Of a stretch of DNA of 64,000 nt, positions 61,650 through 64,000 are shown one piece after another. A program made the position numbers and the translations under genes. The notes under the pieces were generated by a model. It saw nothing but the letters and a program-made list of their open reading frames with translations, was not told the origin of the DNA and made no database searches. Each line of letters begins with the position of its first letter. Position 1 is the first letter of the stretch. The stretch covers positions 620,001 through 684,000 of the forward strand of contig NZ_JBEJGY010000004.1 of assembly GCF_040253615.1 (NCBI RefSeq), written 5' to 3'. This DNA is from Streptomyces sp. Edi4 (GTDB taxonomy: Bacteria > Actinomycetota > Actinomycetes > Streptomycetales > Streptomycetaceae).

Positions 61650-61770
61650 GATCGGTGGCGCGCCGAAGGAGCCGGCCCGAAACACCAGTTGGTGTTCCTG
61701 GATCGGCTGCTGGTGACGCTGGTGAAGGTACGCCATGACCTGCCGGACGCCGCGCTCCCCGAGTCGTTAG
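61650..61770 (+). pseudogene. Transposase remnant (DDE superfamily, helix-turn-helix part)
   Basis: DRWRAEGAGPKHQLVFLDRL, then LVTLVKVRHDLPDAALPESL, resembles the DNA-binding segment that opens certain IS5-type DDE transposases. It is about 40 residues long, without a start or catalytic part. Confidence 0.4.
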
Positions 61771-61842
61771 CGATGCCATTTCAGTCCGGGCGCCTACAGC
61801 TCCGCCGTAGGCTGGCGGCCTCGCGACGAGGGGAGAGAAGCA

Positions 61843-63486
61843 GTGAGTGAGCACGACAGGCCAGAGGCGAAAAGCGGCAGCGATGAGGGCGACGAGGCCG
61901 GCCGGAGGACGCTTGACAACGCAGCCCCCGCCCCGCGCAAGGACGGCAACCACATCACGGGCGGCCATTTAGGCAACGTCGTCATGGCAGACACAGTGCA
62001 TGGCGGTGTGACCTTCCACCACGGTGGCGGCGACACTCCGAGTGACCTGGAGGACCCCGTCATCGCCTCCGTGCAGCTGAGGCCGGGCGGGACCCTCGCT
62101 GACTTGGTCGTGGACGCAGATCCGCCACGAGTGATGGTGCCCAGCGGCACGGTTCACATCATCACTCTGGAGGCCAGAACGAGCCGGGCTGTGGTCCTTG
62201 ACGCTGCGCGCCCTGTCGTTCTGGCTCGCAGGCCACCGCGCCCCGCCTGTCTGTCACTTCGTATCGGGGCGAAGGTCGAACCCCGCCGTTTCCTAACGGA
62301 CTTGGACGTCCGGGTGCCGCAGATGCAGGCCCAGGGCGCCGACTTTCCGTTCTCCATCAGCGCAACCGACGTGGAACAGTTCTGGTTCGAGCCGATCGCC
62401 TGCACACACGAGATCTCGTGGCAGCTGGAACTCGACTGGACCTGCGCGGGTCGTCGCGGCACCACCATCATCAACAACAACGGGGAACCGTTCGAGGTGT
62501 ATCCCGTGGCCGCGTTGTACGACGGCCGGGAGCCCTCGGTTCTGAGTTCCGGCTGTAGCCTCGGCCATGCGCGGGGGTGCCCGTCCCTTCTTCTCAAAGA
62601 ATCAGGGGCTCCCACATCTCTGTGGACGTCGGCTACGTCGTCCTCGCTCCCGTCCTACCCTGCGCTGGGCGGACCGCGAACCGCCGACGCTGCAACCGCG
62701 CCACCGAACCGCTCCGAGGACGATGACCCGGAGGATCTCCAACGTCGCATCCTGGCTCTGCACGCCGGTCTTGCCGTCAGCGACCCCGAGCTTCCTGCCT
62801 CCTGGCCCGAGTACCGCAAGCTCGCCTCACTCGTACGGGTCCTGTTCAATCGCCCGGACTACCGCAGCCATGAACCACAGGAATTCCGGGCCCTGCTCGT
62901 CCAGGTGCTGCGCTACCTATACGTGTCCGGCCAGCACGAACCCGGTGTGACTCTCGGCCGCGTAATCAGAGCATCCTGGAGCGAAACGCTCGGGGAAGAC
63001 CATCCGGACACGTTGGCGGCGACCAACAGGCTCGCTGGGTGTCTGCTTGGCCTCAGGAAATATGCGGAGGCAATAGATCTGTTGGTGGATCTTCTCCCGC
63101 GCTGCGAGCGGGCGCTGGGCTGGGAGGATCCCCTGACCCTGACCGTCGCCAGCAACCTTTGCGGGGGCCTCTCCGCGCTCGGTGCTCACGAAGAGGCCCG
63201 GCAACGGTGCGAGGACGTTCTGCGTCGAAGCCGCATCGCGCTCGGCCCCGACGATCCCCGCACATTGCGCGCGGCATCCAATCTCGCGCTCTTCCTGCGG
63301 CGTCTCGACGATCATCAGGCTGCCCTTGCCGTCATGGAAGACACCCTTCTGCGGTACAGGCGCGTGCTGGGCGAGGACCATCCCGACACCGAGCACGCCA
63401 AGCGTGATCTCGTCGCTCTTCTTCGCGAGCTGGGGGAGGACGACCGCGCCCAGGCCGTGACGGGGGATCTACCGGCCAGCCCCTGA
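61843..63486 (+). CDS. TPR protein with N-terminal amyloid-like motif
   Basis: 547 residues from GTG 61843 with GGGGAGAGAAG upstream. Residues 36-60 (61948-62022) read NHITGGHLGNVVMADTVHGG, then VTFHH: a Gly-rich beta-prone segment like bacterial amyloid (RHIM-like) signalling motifs. Residues about 70-240 are beta-rich (VHIITLEARTSRAVVLDAAR, ISWQLELDWTCAGRRGTTII). Residues about 290-540 are TPR units of the TPR_10/12 type, each with LGEDHPDTL-like turns (SETLGEDHPDTLAATNRLAG, GPDDPRTLRAASNLALFLRR, GEDHPDTEHAKRDLVALLRE). There is no NACHT/NB-ARC motor, which receptors of this type normally have. It converges on a gene carrying a matching motif. Confidence 0.8.
   Translation: MSEHDRPEAKSGSDEGDEAGRRTLDNAAPAPRKDGNHITGGHLGNVVMADTVHGGVTFHHGGGDTPSDLEDPVIASVQLRPGGTLADLVVDADPPRVMVPSGTVHIITLEARTSRAVVLDAARPVVLARRPPRPACLSLRIGAKVEPRRFLTDLDVRVPQMQAQGADFPFSISATDVEQFWFEPIACTHEISWQLELDWTCAGRRGTTIINNNGEPFEVYPVAALYDGREPSVLSSGCSLGHARGCPSLLLKESGAPTSLWTSATSSSLPSYPALGGPRTADAATAPPNRSEDDDPEDLQRRILALHAGLAVSDPELPASWPEYRKLASLVRVLFNRPDYRSHEPQEFRALLVQVLRYLYVSGQHEPGVTLGRVIRASWSETLGEDHPDTLAATNRLAGCLLGLRKYAEAIDLLVDLLPRCERALGWEDPLTLTVASNLCGGLSALGAHEEARQRCEDVLRRSRIALGPDDPRTLRAASNLALFLRRLDDHQAALAVMEDTLLRYRRVLGEDHPDTEHAKRDLVALLRELGEDDRAQAVTGDLPASP
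61948..62022 (+). other. Amyloid-like motif, receptor copy
   Basis: Codes for a 25-residue segment with NHITGG at its start and HGGVTF near its end, separated by a hydrophobic VVMA core. Spacing and composition match the second copy at 63612-63683 on the other strand. Confidence 0.6.
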
Positions 63487-63542
63487 GCGATTTTCGAGCA
63501 CGGGCAGCGGGGAACCAGCCCCGTCAGGCGCGCCCCGCATCC

Positions 63543-64000
63543 TCACTGGGAGTGCGGGGCACGGTCTCCCTCTCCGTCCGGTGGTGAGCTGCTGCTGGAG
63601 GGGGGCGTCGTAAATGTGAGTCCACCGGAGATGTTCTCAGCCAGAACGGCGGGCCCGTGGAACGTGCCACCGCTGATGTGGTTGGTCGTCTTGCCCTCGA
63701 CGACGCGCAACGTCATGGCCAGCTCGTGCCACTGGCTCAGGTCTGAGCGGAAGCCTCTGTCGGCCGTCGCTCGTGCGGCCAGGGCCTCGCTCAACGCCTG
63801 GGCACGCGACTGATCAGCGGGGGCCTCTTCCAACCGACTCAGCTCTCCTTCACCGGACGTTGCCGACGAACTTTCCGAAGTCTCTCCGACGCCGCGGAAG
63901 GGGCGCCGCACCAGGGTGCTCAGCCCTGCCCACGCCTGTCGCCCAGCCTCGCCCCCGGCGCCACCCGCCAACGCCATCAACAACCCCGCCGATACAGGAT
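63543..64000 (-). CDS. Putative effector with C-terminal amyloid-like motif (partial)
   Basis: The frame continues past the right edge of the window (PVSAGLLMALAGGAGGEAGR is in frame), so the N-terminus is missing. What remains has a glycine/alanine-rich hydrophobic start, LSTLVRRPFRGVGE, a helical middle (SRLEEAPADQSRAQALSEAL and GFRSDLSQWHELAMTLRVVE), and near the C-terminus NHISGGTFHGPAVLAENISG, then GLTF, at 63612-63683. The layout, a small membrane-prone domain followed by a C-terminal amyloid motif, is that of effectors triggered by motif-bearing receptors. It is convergent with the TPR protein 56 bp away. Confidence 0.7.
   Translation of the reverse strand, partial: PVSAGLLMALAGGAGGEAGRQAWAGLSTLVRRPFRGVGETSESSSATSGEGELSRLEEAPADQSRAQALSEALAARATADRGFRSDLSQWHELAMTLRVVEGKTTNHISGGTFHGPAVLAENISGGLTFTTPPSSSSSPPDGEGDRAPHSQ
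63612..63683 (-). other. Amyloid-like motif, effector copy
   Basis: Codes for a 24-residue segment starting NHISGG and ending SGGLTF, followed by a Thr/Pro/Ser-rich tail. Compared with the copy at 61948 it shares NHI(S/T)GG, a hydrophobic centre, an Ala plus acidic pair (AE against AD) and GG(L/V)TF. Confidence 0.6.

Overview
The window is very GC-rich, uses many GTG starts, and carries protein families typical of filamentous actinobacteria: SPW repeat, DUF2165, roadblock/LC7, immunity-49, DUF6397, DUF6879, LLM F420 enzymes, MAB_1171c-type membrane proteins, an ECF sigma factor with a long C-terminal extension, and IS110/IS630/IS5 elements. It is best read as a stretch of a Streptomyces-like chromosome, probably an accessory or arm region. 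No rRNA, tRNA or CRISPR was recognised.

Layout. 0-10.5 kb: the end of a flavin monooxygenase, an ECF sigma factor, two GNAT acetyltransferases, a methyltransferase, an SPW membrane protein, a 2-oxoglutarate dioxygenase, a polyprenyl synthase paired with a TPR protein, and a zinc-type dehydrogenase. 10.6-15.2 kb: a secreted GH92 alpha-mannosidase with two discoidin domains, divergent from a LacI regulator; both promoter sides carry the same 12-bp operator-like word. 15.2-20.5 kb: a double immunity-49 protein, a D-Ala-D-Ala carboxypeptidase with a very long disordered N-terminus, and a DUF2165 membrane protein. 20.9-24.1 kb: a four-gene operon XRE regulator - ImmA/IrrE peptidase - MAB_1171c-type membrane protein (frameshifted here) - PAP2-like membrane protein. 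24.3-35.2 kb: a histidine phosphatase, two overlapping ATP-grasp ligases with DUF6397 and roadblock genes, methyltransferase, alpha/beta hydrolase with a divergent PadR regulator and a long palindromic operator, TsaA/TrmO, MOSC, and a fatty acid desaturase. 35.4-39.6 kb: SNF2 helicase split by an in-frame TAG, followed by its SWIM zinc-finger partner. 39.7-45.8 kb: permease-formamidase operon, peptidoglycan amidase, GAF regulator and aldehyde dehydrogenase.

45.8-61.8 kb is different: it mixes intact small genes (EamA exporter with Lrp regulator, F420 oxidoreductase with nucleoside deaminase, GlxA-type regulator with cupin, AraC regulator, VOC, SRPBCC, tautomerase with ArsR-like regulator) with a dense set of wrecks: IS5, IS630 and IS110 remnants, an intact-ended IS630 element, a truncated Lrp copy, a GNAT pseudogene, an XRE fragment, a beheaded DUF6879 gene fused to an HD-hydrolase tail, and the C-terminus of a Ku gene. 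This looks like a region of repeated insertion and decay.

The most interesting end is 61.8-64.0 kb: two convergent genes each carry a similar Asn-His-Ile-(Ser/Thr)-Gly-Gly...Gly-Gly-(Leu/Val)-Thr-Phe segment, one near the N-terminus of a beta-rich/TPR protein without an NTPase domain, the other near the C-terminus of a small glycine-rich, probably membrane-acting protein. This is the architecture of bacterial amyloid (RHIM-like) signalling pairs, here with a receptor that lacks the usual STAND ATPase.
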